From Limnobaculum zhutongyuii (GTDB taxonomy: Bacteria > Pseudomonadota > Gammaproteobacteria > Enterobacterales > Enterobacteriaceae): a DNA stretch of 64,000 nt. The DNA lies in NCBI RefSeq assembly GCF_004295645.1, contig NZ_CP034752.1, positions 3,224,001 to 3,288,000 on the forward strand, given 5' to 3'. The notes under the pieces were generated by a model. The model searched no databases, was not told the origin of the DNA, and saw only the letters and a program-made list of their open reading frames with translations. The translations under genes were made by a program, and so were the position numbers. How positions within the stretch are numbered: the first letter of the stretch is position 1; every line of letters begins with the position of its first letter. Of this stretch, positions 36,431 to 44,390 are shown piece by piece.

Positions 36431-37216
36431 ATGGAATTGACGGAACTAACGGGTAATCCGAGGCACGACCATCTGATTACCCTGATAGCCGAACACGGCT
36501 ATATGAATATCGAAGATCTGGCACAGATTTTAGATGTTTCCACTCAGACGGTGCGGCGAGATATTCGTAAGTTAAGCGAGTTGGGGCTGATTTCACGGCA
36601 TCATGGCGGTGCGGGTCGCCCTTCCAGCGTAACGAATACCGCTTTTGAACAGCGTGAAATTTCCTATACCAATGAGAAAATTGCCATTGCCCGCAGCATT
36701 GCCGAGTACATTCCAGATGGCTGTACGTTGTTTATGACCATTGGTACCACGGTAGAACACGTTGCCAGAGCGCTGGAGGTGCGTAAAAACTTACGGGTTA
36801 TCACCAATAGCCTGCGCGCTGCCCATATTCTGTATAAACACACCTCATTTGAAGTCATGGTTCCCGGTGGAACCATTCGCCCCCATAACGGCGGAATTAT
36901 TGGCCCCAGCGCGGTGTCGTTTGTTGAAGGCTTTCGCGCTGACTACCTGATTACCAGTATGGGTGCCATTGAGAATGACGGCAGCATTCTGGAGTTTGAT
37001 GTTAATGAAGCTGCCATAGTAAAAGCGATGATCGCCCATTCTCGCCATATGCTACTGGCAGCCGATCACACCAAATATCATGCCTCTGCGGCGGTAGAGA
37101 TTGGTAATGTGAATCAGGCAACTGCCCTGTTTACCGATGAGATGCCGCCGGTACAGCTGGCTTCCTATTTGAAACAGCAGCAGGTAGAGATCCACGTTTC
37201 CACTCCGGAAAAATAG
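36431..37216 (+). CDS. yihW: YihW/CsqR-like DeoR-family repressor
   Basis: A 261-residue DeoR regulator, the same length as E. coli YihW (CsqR). N-terminal helix-turn-helix LAQILDVSTQTVRRDIRKLSE, then the sugar-phosphate sensing domain with TIGTTVEHVARAL, VMVPGGTIRPHN and LAADHTKYHASAAVEIG. The start at 36431 (MELTELTGNPRHD) matches YihW and has GGGAG upstream; an ATG at 36407 would add 8 residues. It should repress yihU- and yihV-led operons until a sulfosugar effector binds. Confidence 0.88.
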   Translation: MELTELTGNPRHDHLITLIAEHGYMNIEDLAQILDVSTQTVRRDIRKLSELGLISRHHGGAGRPSSVTNTAFEQREISYTNEKIAIARSIAEYIPDGCTLFMTIGTTVEHVARALEVRKNLRVITNSLRAAHILYKHTSFEVMVPGGTIRPHNGGIIGPSAVSFVEGFRADYLITSMGAIENDGSILEFDVNEAAIVKAMIAHSRHMLLAADHTKYHASAAVEIGNVNQATALFTDEMPPVQLASYLKQQQVEIHVSTPEK

Positions 37217-37231
37217 TGTATGGCTCTGCCA

Positions 37232-37260
37232 TTGCCCCCGGTTTTTTTATCCGGGGGCAA
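37232..37260. terminator. Terminator after yihW
   Basis: A 10-bp GC-rich stem (TTGCCCCCGG / CCGGGGGCAA) with a TTTTTTTAT loop, 15 bases past the yihW stop, followed by TATTTAAT. Confidence 0.75.
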
Positions 37261-37395
37261 TATTTAATACCGCTCCAAAGTCTGATCTTTCTCCCCCGTT
37301 TCCCCCAAAGATTTATCGATTCAAATCACACTTTAGCTATTTAATAGCCAATTTCTCGAATAATGGTTGAATTGTTTTTCCTCTCTCTATATGTT

Positions 37396-37426
37396 TTCTG
37401 TAACGGTTCACTAAAACGTTACAGAA
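37396..37426. promoter_or_regulatory. Inverted repeat upstream of TRAP operon, candidate LacI operator
   Basis: A perfect 10-bp inverted repeat, TTCTGTAACG and CGTTACAGAA, separated by 11 bases, 108 bases before the TRAP binding-protein gene. TGTAACG half-sites are usual for LacI-family regulators, and a LacI gene ends this transcription unit (41545). The rest of 37261-37533 shows no gene. Confidence 0.5.
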
Positions 37427-37533
37427 GAAAAAATGAACAATGCTTTAGAGAATAAAGTCTGATGGTATCCGCCCTACCGGAAAGGACTTTATTACTTAAA
37501 AATCAATAGCGTGAAGACTATAGGAAAATAATC

Positions 37534-38559
37534 ATGAGCGACAAGATTCAGCATTCTTTACGAAAGACTTTAGTGTGTACCTGTATGGGCTTAACCATGA
37601 TGGCTGGATTAGCCATCAGCAGCCTGGCTAACGCCGCGCCAACCGTCTCGTTTCGCGTTTATTCCTCATTGCCTGCTGACGAAAACTCAGCTCACTACGT
37701 TTGGTTTCAGCGTTTCCAGAACAATCTGGAAGCCAATGAGAATCTAAAAGGCAAAATCAAACTGAATTACTTCCCTAACGGTATGTTAGGCAAAGAGGCC
37801 GATGCTACTCAGCAAGTGCGTATTGGCGCCATCAATATGATGATTTCCGGCAGCTACGCTGGTGCCTGAAGTCGGCGTGCTGGACTTAGGTTATCTGTTT
37901 AAAGACTACGACCACGTTGGCCGTGCGCTGGATGGCAAACCGGGCAAACAGTTGTCCGATATGATGATGCAAAAAGCGAACGTCATGGTACTGGGCTATG
38001 GCTATAGTCTGGGGGCTCGCAACATCTACACCAAGAAAGTGGTGGATAGCCCGGCCGATCTGAAAAACTTAAAAGTTCGCGTATTACCGGTGCCTAACTT
38101 TATTGCCACCCTCAACAGTATGGGAACGGTTGCCATTCCAATGCCCGGTGGTGAAGTCTATTCCGGCCTGCAAATGGGCGTCATTGACGGCGTTGAACAC
38201 GATGCTGCCACGGTGTTCGCCAGCAAATATTATGAAATTGCTAAAAATGCCACCCTCACCCAGCACATTTACAACCCGGTGCTGATTGCCATGAATAAAG
38301 CCTCATTTGAACGCATTCCGGAAAACCTGCGCGCCGACGTACTGGCAGCAGCAACCGAAGCCACCAACTATGAGCGTCAGCAATCACAATCGATGGAAAA
38401 AAATGCCATTGTCGAGCTGGAGAAAAAAGCGTGGTGTTTAAAGCCACCGACCGGGACTATTTCAAACAACAAGTTCAGCCGGTATGGGATGAATTTATTA
38501 CCAAATATCCGGATATCAAACCTATCGTTGATGAAATTACCAGCGCTGAAAATAAATAA
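37534..38559 (+). pseudogene. TRAP transporter substrate-binding protein (DctP), two frameshifts
   Basis: A DctP-type periplasmic binding protein of about 340 residues in three frames. Frame one (37534-37866) has a signal peptide (cleavage near ANA) and FRVYSSLPADENS; frame two (from about 37859) carries PEVGVLDLGYLF, the carboxylate-binding LKNLKVRVLPVP and GEVYSGLQMGVIDGVEH; frame three (from about 38429) ends ATDRDYFKQQ to ITSAENK. The first break is a net +1 (or -2) at 37858, the second a 1-base loss after an A6 run (38423-38428). The downstream membrane component is intact. Confidence 0.85.
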
Positions 38560-38580
38560 TTAATTAGAAAGGTTATTCCA

Positions 38581-38645
38581 GAAATAACAGCTGGGCGCAG
38601 AGATACTCCCCTCTATCGCTCCGGGGATCCCTGCGCCGTTATTTC
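38581..38645 (+). other. Long intercistronic hairpin, binding protein to permease
   Basis: GAAATAAC (38581) pairs with GTTATTTC (38638-38645), continued by GGCGCAG/CTGCGCC and a CCCC/GGGG inner stem. It lies between the binding protein and membrane genes of the transporter, where such structures often keep the upstream message more abundant. Confidence 0.6.
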
Positions 38646-38673
38646 ACGGGCTGACCACCGACAGAGGTACATT

Positions 38674-40578
38674 ATGTCAGACTCCTCTCTTATCGAAAAA
38701 GAGATCGGCACGGCGGAAACCACGCCAGTATCAGGCCCGAGAGATATTATGATTCTCAGCAGCCTGAGTCGATTCCTTACCAAAATTACCGCCGGGGCGG
38801 GCGCCTTAGTGCTGTTTATTAACGTAGTGGTGGTATTCGCTTCCGTTATCTGGCGCTATGCCCTGCACTCACCGCTGCACTGGGCTGAAGAGGTCGCCAG
38901 AGCGTTAATGATTGCGCTGGTCTTCTTTGGTGTCGCCACCTCTACCGGTCGCGGAGGCCATATCGGCGTAGACCTGTTTTTACGCTTCCTGCCGCCGCAC
39001 GTTCGCCCTTATGTGGTACACGCCAGCCGTTGGATACTGTTTATGGTTTCTATCGGTCTGGTAATTTCAAGTTACGATCTGGTTCAGGCCGCCCGCCTGC
39101 AAACCACAGAAACCGGCCTGCCACAGGTTATCTACGTCATTCCGGTATTTATTGGTTCAGTCGTGATGGTGGTGGCCGCACTGGAACACGCGCTGCGTGA
39201 AAGACTGAGAGTAGTGATGCTGAGCGCCGTGGCTATCGCAATATTAGTCGCCATTGGCTATGCCAAACTGTCATTTATGGATGACCCTTCCTCTGCGGCA
39301 GCGGTATTAATGCTCTCCTGCTTTGTGTTAGGTATTCTGGCCGGTGTGCCCATTGCCTTTACGCTCGGCATGTCAGCCATGGTGTTCTTTATTTGTGACC
39401 CATCGCTACCGTTTGTCTTCTTCTCTCAGCAGGTTGCTGCCGGTGTTGACCACTTTGTATTGCTGGCGATTCCGTTCTTCCTGTTGGCCGGTGCCGCGAT
39501 GGAAGTCAACGGTATGTCCACCCGACTGGTTGAACTGATTGTACGCGGTATGGGTAAATTCCGCGGCGGTCTGAATATGACCACCGTGCTGGCCATGGCG
39601 TTCTTCTCCGGTATTTCCGGCTCCAAGCTGGCAGACGTTGCCGCCGTAGGCGGAGTATTAATGCCGGCAGTACGTCGGGCCAAGCAGGACAGTGAAGAAG
39701 CCGCCGGTGTATTTGCTGCCTCGGCCATGATGGCAGAAACCATCCCACCTTGCGTTAACCTGATTGTATTAGGCTTTGTCGCCAACATCTCCATTGGCGC
39801 GCTGTTTATCGCCGGTCTGGTGCCTGCGGCCTGTCTGCTGGTGCTGTTACTGATTGCCGCTAACTTCTTTGGCAAACGTATCAGTATCTCCGACGCCTAT
39901 CCGATCCTACGCCCACGCAAGCAACTGCTGCTGGGTGCTGCGGTTGGCCTGATTATGATTCTGATGATTGGCCGCGGCGTGGTTGCCGGTATTGCTACTT
40001 CCACTGAGATCTCCGCTTTCGCTGTGGTGTACGCCCTGGTAGTTGGTCGTCTGGCCTTTGGTGAACTGACGTTAAAAGCGACGGTAAAACTGTTTGTGGA
40101 TATCGCGGCGATGTCCGGCGTGCTGCTGTTTATCGTGGCCTGTGCCACCAGCCTCTCTTATGCCCTGACTATCCAGATGATTCCGCAAATGATTGCTGAC
40201 GCACTGGTTGCCATCGGTTTTAGCCACGGTGCCTGGCTGTTCCTGATACTGACTATCGTAATTCTGATTATCTTTGGTGCCGTACTGGAAGGGGCTCCGG
40301 CGCTGATTATCTTCGCTCCGATTCTGGTACCGATTGCGGTTCAACTGGGTTTCGATCCGCTGCACTTCGGTATTGTAATGGTGCTGGCAATGGGCTTTGG
40401 CCTGTTTTCACCGCCAATCGGGCTCGGACTCTATACCACTTGCGCCATTTGCGGCGTAGAGATGAAAAACGTCATTCGCCCGATGCTGAAATATCTGGCC
40501 GTGGTTATGGTCGGGATCATCGTGGTGGCCATGGTGCCAACTATCACAGTTTGGTTGCCAAGACTGATGGGTTACTAA
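38674..40578 (+). CDS. TRAP transporter fused small and large permease (DctQM)
   Basis: A 634-residue membrane protein. Residues about 35-190 are a four-segment DctQ unit (VIWRYALHSPLHWAEEVARALMI is the family signature), and about 205-634 are the DctM unit with many segments, including FFSGISGSKLADVAAVG and PPIGLGLYTTCAI. TRAP systems take up carboxylates, sugar acids and sulfonates with sodium. Start with an AGAGG site. Its binding protein gene is frameshifted, so the system may be non-functional unless another binding protein serves it. Confidence 0.92.
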   Translation: MSDSSLIEKEIGTAETTPVSGPRDIMILSSLSRFLTKITAGAGALVLFINVVVVFASVIWRYALHSPLHWAEEVARALMIALVFFGVATSTGRGGHIGVDLFLRFLPPHVRPYVVHASRWILFMVSIGLVISSYDLVQAARLQTTETGLPQVIYVIPVFIGSVVMVVAALEHALRERLRVVMLSAVAIAILVAIGYAKLSFMDDPSSAAAVLMLSCFVLGILAGVPIAFTLGMSAMVFFICDPSLPFVFFSQQVAAGVDHFVLLAIPFFLLAGAAMEVNGMSTRLVELIVRGMGKFRGGLNMTTVLAMAFFSGISGSKLADVAAVGGVLMPAVRRAKQDSEEAAGVFAASAMMAETIPPCVNLIVLGFVANISIGALFIAGLVPAACLLVLLLIAANFFGKRISISDAYPILRPRKQLLLGAAVGLIMILMIGRGVVAGIATSTEISAFAVVYALVVGRLAFGELTLKATVKLFVDIAAMSGVLLFIVACATSLSYALTIQMIPQMIADALVAIGFSHGAWLFLILTIVILIIFGAVLEGAPALIIFAPILVPIAVQLGFDPLHFGIVMVLAMGFGLFSPPIGLGLYTTCAICGVEMKNVIRPMLKYLAVVMVGIIVVAMVPTITVWLPRLMGY

Positions 40579-40655
40579 CACTCATTTACGGCAATGTCCG
40601 ATATTGCCGGACGTATAAACAATAAATTAATCATTAAAAACAACTGAGGTTTATT

Positions 40656-41429
40656 ATGTTAAGAGAATTAAAAGGAAAACGCGTTCTGATCACCGGTTCT
40701 ACCGCAGGTATCGGACTTGCAACCGCCAAACTGTTTTTACGCTATGGTGCCAAAGTCGGCATTAACGGACTGAGCCGTATTGACGATGCCAAAACGCTGG
40801 CGGAACTGGATCAGTTGCCGGGTGAGTATTCACTCTTCCCTGCGGACCTGACGAAAAGCGACCATTGCGAAAAACTGGTAAGCGATTTTGTCACTCAGTT
40901 TGGTGGTATGGACGTGCTGATTAACAACGCCGATGGTCTGGGCGGTCGCAGTAATCTGGAGAATATTGACGATGCGTTTTACGACCACGTTATGGACCTG
41001 AACGTACGTTCGGTGCTGATGGTCACTAAATATTCTATTCCGCATTTACGCGCTGCCGCCAAAGAGACTGGCCTGACAACCGCCGTGCTCAGCACCGGTT
41101 CGATTGCCGGACGCGACGGTGCCGGTATCGGTGCCGGTATTTACGGCAGCGCCAAAGCCTGGGTGCATAATATTCATCGCAACTGGGTGAAAGAATTTAC
41201 CAAAGACAATATTCGCTTCAACATTGTCTCGCCGGGCAGCATTGATACCGCCTTCCATCACGGTAAAAGTGAGGAAGTACTAACTAATATGCGTAACTCT
41301 ATTGCCATGGGCCGTTTTGGCACCATTGAGGAAGTGGCACCGACCTATCTGTTTCTGGCGACCCATGCCTTCAGCGGTTATATCACCGGACAGATTGTGG
41401 ATGTAAACGGCGGCCAGATGGCTCCATAA
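40656..41429 (+). CDS. Short-chain dehydrogenase/reductase
   Basis: A 257-residue SDR enzyme: cofactor loop TGSTAGIGLATA (residues 14-25), NNADG (about 89), catalytic Ser in STGSIAG (about 150) and YGSAKAW (Tyr and Lys, about 166-170), C-terminal GQIVDVNGGQMAP. It has the classical glucose/galactose dehydrogenase-like layout. Located between the TRAP permease and the LacI gene, it probably oxidises the imported compound. SDR enzymes do oxidise sulfoquinovose in the sulfo-Entner-Doudoroff route, but substrate here is unknown. Confidence 0.88.
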   Translation: MLRELKGKRVLITGSTAGIGLATAKLFLRYGAKVGINGLSRIDDAKTLAELDQLPGEYSLFPADLTKSDHCEKLVSDFVTQFGGMDVLINNADGLGGRSNLENIDDAFYDHVMDLNVRSVLMVTKYSIPHLRAAAKETGLTTAVLSTGSIAGRDGAGIGAGIYGSAKAWVHNIHRNWVKEFTKDNIRFNIVSPGSIDTAFHHGKSEEVLTNMRNSIAMGRFGTIEEVAPTYLFLATHAFSGYITGQIVDVNGGQMAP

Positions 41430-41544
41430 GCGTTCTGATTTGCGATAGCGGGCCCAGTGAACCGTGCTGTCGTAAATAGATATCGCTTACGGATAAAAAA
41501 CCTTTAGAATCATTGATAAAAATAAACCAGCAGCAGGGAATAAC

Positions 41545-42594
41545 ATGGCAAATATTCGTGATGTAGCAAGTCGTGCAGGCGTATCGGTCAGTTCGGTCTC
41601 CAATGTTCTTAACGGGCGGACCGATCAGATGCGTCAGGAAACGCTGGTGCGCATCGAAAACGCCATGCTGGAACTGAACTATCACCCGAATCGGGCGGCC
41701 CAGCAGTTAAAAACCGGGCATGCCAAAATGATTGGGCTACTGGTCCCTTCTATCGTTAACCCCAGCTTTGCAGCGCTGGCGCGGGAAGTGGATCTGGCGG
41801 CCAAAAACAATCATGGCTATCGGGTACTGTTGGGAAATACCTACCGGGAAGAGGACGAAGAGCAGGCTTTTCTCACCGATTTAATGTCCCACGGCGTACG
41901 TGGCGTTATTGTGGTTTCCAGCTCTATCGAAAAAAGCCACTTTTCCGAAGCGGCAGAGAACGGTCTGGTGATGGTGAACTATGACGGAAGTTCGGTAACC
42001 GATGCGGAGTCTAACCAGATTCTGTATGACAGTGTCTCAATGGATAACCGGCAGGCCGGGCGCATTGCCGCTCAGTACCTGATCGATCAGGGTTGCCGTG
42101 AAATCGCCTTTGTCACCGAAACCACCCGCACTATCAGCCGTTGCCATAAGATAGAAGGCTTTCTGGCGCTGGCTGCCGAAAAGGGAATGAAAACCCACGC
42201 CCGGGTCATTGAGGGCAAAGCCACCAAAGCTTACGGTGATACCGAGATGGTTGAGCTGGGAAACCAGCTGGCGGCAACCATCAGTGAATTACCGCTTAAG
42301 CCGGATGGCATTGTCGCGATTAACGACGTGCTGGCTATTGGCCTGATTGCCGGCCTGCGTAGTAAGGGAATTCGGGTTCCGGAAGATATCTCTATTGTGG
42401 GTATCGATAATATCTCACTGTCGGGATTAATCACGCCGGCCCTGACGTCAGTGGCCCCACCGCTGGCGGATATGGCAACCATTATGGTGGAACGGCTAAT
42501 CAGCCGCCTGAATTCTCCTCATATCAATGCTGAAGAGTTTTTATTTACACCAACGCTGGTGGTCAGAGATTCCGTAATTAAACGCCCCGGATAA
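41545..42594 (+). CDS. LacI-family transcriptional regulator
   Basis: A 349-residue regulator with a canonical N-terminal helix-turn-helix (ANIRDVASRAGVSVSSVSNVLNG), hinge with HPNRAAQQLKTG, and periplasmic-binding-protein-like effector domain with PDGIVAINDVLAIGL and VGIDNISLSGLITPALTSV. It probably controls the TRAP-SDR unit through the inverted repeat at 37396. RBS is CAGGGAATA before ATG. Confidence 0.9.
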   Translation: MANIRDVASRAGVSVSSVSNVLNGRTDQMRQETLVRIENAMLELNYHPNRAAQQLKTGHAKMIGLLVPSIVNPSFAALAREVDLAAKNNHGYRVLLGNTYREEDEEQAFLTDLMSHGVRGVIVVSSSIEKSHFSEAAENGLVMVNYDGSSVTDAESNQILYDSVSMDNRQAGRIAAQYLIDQGCREIAFVTETTRTISRCHKIEGFLALAAEKGMKTHARVIEGKATKAYGDTEMVELGNQLAATISELPLKPDGIVAINDVLAIGLIAGLRSKGIRVPEDISIVGIDNISLSGLITPALTSVAPPLADMATIMVERLISRLNSPHINAEEFLFTPTLVVRDSVIKRPG

Positions 42595-42708
42595 ATAACG
42601 CAGCACCTGCGTTTTTCGCGGCACAAAGACCAATAAATACTGTACCAGGCTGATAAGCATGAATTATCTGCCGGGGTAACTATGAGCTGAATTTACCATG
42701 GAGCCGTT

Positions 42709-43125
42709 ATGAGCAATGCATCTTGTGGCTATTGCCATCCTGAAAATGAGTATGTGCTGTGGCGCGATGACCAGTGCCGGGTACTGTTTGTGGAACAGAC
42801 CGATTTTACCGGCTGGTGCCGGGTCGTGTGGAATGAACATCTGGCTGAATTAAGCGATTTAGACCCGCAACAGCGCAACCGTATTATGCAGGTGGTGGCT
42901 GAAGTGGAGAAAAACATTCGCCAGTTACTCAGCCCGAAAAAAATGAATGTCGCCAGCCTGGGTACCGGCCTGCCGCATCTGCACTGGCATATCATTCCGC
43001 GCAATGAAGACGACAGCCACTTTCCTGAACCGGTATGGTGTCAGCCGCTGCGCCAGGGCGTAGTGCGTCCATTACCCGAAAACTTTGTCGATGAGATGAA
43101 AGCGCGCCTGAATGCGGCGCTGTAA
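42709..43125 (+). CDS. HIT-family nucleotide-binding hydrolase
   Basis: A 138-residue histidine triad protein with the signature LPHLHWHIIPR (H-x-H-x-H, about residues 96-106). Two Cys at the N-terminus (CGYCHPENE) resemble a zinc site seen in some bacterial HIT proteins. Such enzymes hydrolyse nucleoside phosphoramidates or dinucleotides. Independent of the sugar clusters. Confidence 0.88.
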   Translation: MSNASCGYCHPENEYVLWRDDQCRVLFVEQTDFTGWCRVVWNEHLAELSDLDPQQRNRIMQVVAEVEKNIRQLLSPKKMNVASLGTGLPHLHWHIIPRNEDDSHFPEPVWCQPLRQGVVRPLPENFVDEMKARLNAAL

Positions 43126-43182
43126 GCCCCGACGATAGTGATTCAGTCTCTTTATTGTTCCGATGCGATAAAGTGACTGTAC

Positions 43183-43215
43183 GACACACAGAGGACCAGA
43201 AGACCTCTGTGTGTC
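43183..43215. other. Hairpin in the gap before tRNA-Leu
   Basis: A perfect 12-bp stem GACACACAGAGG/CCTCTGTGTGTC with 9-nt loop, 58 bases after the HIT gene; no T-run follows. A second hairpin (GGTGGCC-GCAA-GGCCACC) is at 43326-43343. The rest of 43126-43454 has a short open frame (43252-43380) without a ribosome-binding site; no gene is supported. Confidence 0.45.
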
Positions 43216-43454
43216 ACCTTGCAGTAAGCAGTACCGATATAGCAACCAACATGGCTAACGTCTCTTTGTTTGTTACCAGCAATAAAGAACACCGATGCTA
43301 TTACGATTGCGCCAAAGTAGTACCCGGTGGCCGCAAGGCCACCAACTATGGCTTATCGGCTATTTTCAAACCAGTTAGATGAAATTTAAGGGATAACGCT
43401 TGCGCAGCGTTGTCTGACAGGTATAATGCCGAAGTTTTCCGCATTCTGCTCAGT

Positions 43455-43539
43455 GCCTGAGTGGCGAAATCGGTAGACGCAGTTGATTCAAAATCAACCG
43501 CCTTCGGGTGTGCCGGTTCGAGTCCGGCCTCAGGCACCA
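43455..43539 (+). tRNA. leuX: tRNA-Leu (anticodon CAA)
   Basis: An 85-base type II tRNA with encoded CCA. Acceptor arms GCCTGAG/CTCAGGC, anticodon stem GTTGA with loop TTCAAAA giving anticodon CAA, a variable arm, and T-loop GGTTCGAGTCC. It is very similar to E. coli leuX and lies in the same order downstream of pepA-lptFG. leuX is a known integration target for P4-like elements and pathogenicity islands. Confidence 0.95.
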
Positions 43540-43553
43540 TTAGAATGACAGTT

Positions 43554-43579
43554 AAAGACGCTTAAGGGCGTCTTTTTTT
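43554..43579 (+). terminator. Terminator after tRNA-Leu
   Basis: AAAGACGC/GCGTCTTT stem with 6-nt loop followed by TTTT, 15 bases beyond the CCA end. Confidence 0.85.
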
Positions 43580-44390
43580 GTGGGTGGGATTTGTGGTTTA
43601 CCTGCCTTTTAATAATTTTTATCTAGTTTCGGTGTACTCACTTCAATCACCATCAAGTTCTAAATATGGGTAAGTTTTGTCGTTCTCATTCGTATGGTAT
43701 TTATCAACAGCATTTCAGTATTAAAGAGTAATAATTAGCTCTATTATCATTTAACTCCGACATCCACGAGTATTTGGCGAATCATCATAGGTTCTATACC
43801 TGATGAATCAATTCTAAAGCTAGCACTAAGTCTGCTAGCAATGGTTACCTGCCCCACAATATGATCGTTGTAACGTAACACAGCGATCTTTCCAATATTC
43901 ATATAATGCTCTACTTCATATTTAGCTATTTTAATTATTACAAAACAGGGCTCTTATTATCTGTACCATCCACACAGTATTAAATACGCCTTTTATCACC
44001 TATATCGATTATTAAAACAGTTCCTACATCGACTCATTTGTAAAACCACAACCATCCTATTGCAGGCAGGAACCATTCGGGAAGCCATTCTGACCAAAGC
44101 ATAATTCCAACAGGCGCAAAGAATCGGGTTTATCAATAGTGTTCAAGGCTGGCGGGAAGTAGTGTGGCACAAAACGTCTAACCCTCCTTTCCTGGACCGT
44201 AGGCTACCATCGCCTCTAAGAGCCCGTAATTTGCACAGACCTTATTAACTCAAAGTCCCGACCGAGAGGTTCAAAGCGTGACTGTCATCAAGTTAAACCC
44301 CGTAACATTAGTTCAATATACAATCATATGAACAGCACGCTATACCCTCGTCAAAAATTGCACCCAAAATAGCTTATTAAGAGAAAATTT
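43580..44390. other. Low-coding region between tRNA-Leu and the C4-sugar cluster
   Basis: About 800 bases with many stops in all frames. No integrase, no repeat of the tRNA 3' end and no clear gene were found. A stretch near 44100-44230 reads as protein-like in one frame (INSVQGWREVVWHKTSN) but is too short to identify. An imperfect GTTCA...TGAAC inverted repeat (44311-44333) precedes the TIM-family gene and may be an operator. The region looks like scar DNA of an old insertion. Confidence 0.4.
43747..43902 (-). CDS. Possible 51-residue ORF, maybe a gene remnant
   Basis: On the minus strand an open frame reads MNIGKIAVLRYNDHIVGQV and ends in QILVDVGVK, with protein-like composition that extends upstream without a start to about 43945. 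No good ribosome-binding site and no recognised family. It may be the tail of a decayed gene. Confidence 0.3.
   Translation of the reverse strand: MNIGKIAVLRYNDHIVGQVTIASRLSASFRIDSSGIEPMMIRQILVDVGVK

Noticed and set aside
28337..37216. Calling this the standard E. coli sulfoquinovose operon
   Set aside because: YihO, YihP, YihQ, YihS and class I YihT are not present; only YihU, YihV, YihW and a YihR-like gene can be supported.
43252..43380. Short open frame ending in KATNYGLSAIFKPVR before tRNA-Leu
   Set aside because: It spans the GGTGGCC hairpin, has no ribosome-binding site and no known relative; possible but not supportable as a gene.
44100..44230. Protein-like stretch with GWREVVW, considered as a photolyase-type remnant
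   Set aside because: Only a handful of residues agree and stops are close on both sides.
44311..44333. GTTCA...TGAAC inverted repeat as a further SorC operator
   Set aside because: Half-site orientation is opposite to the AACAAA...TTTGTT sites near the SorC gene; kept only as a possible unrelated operator.
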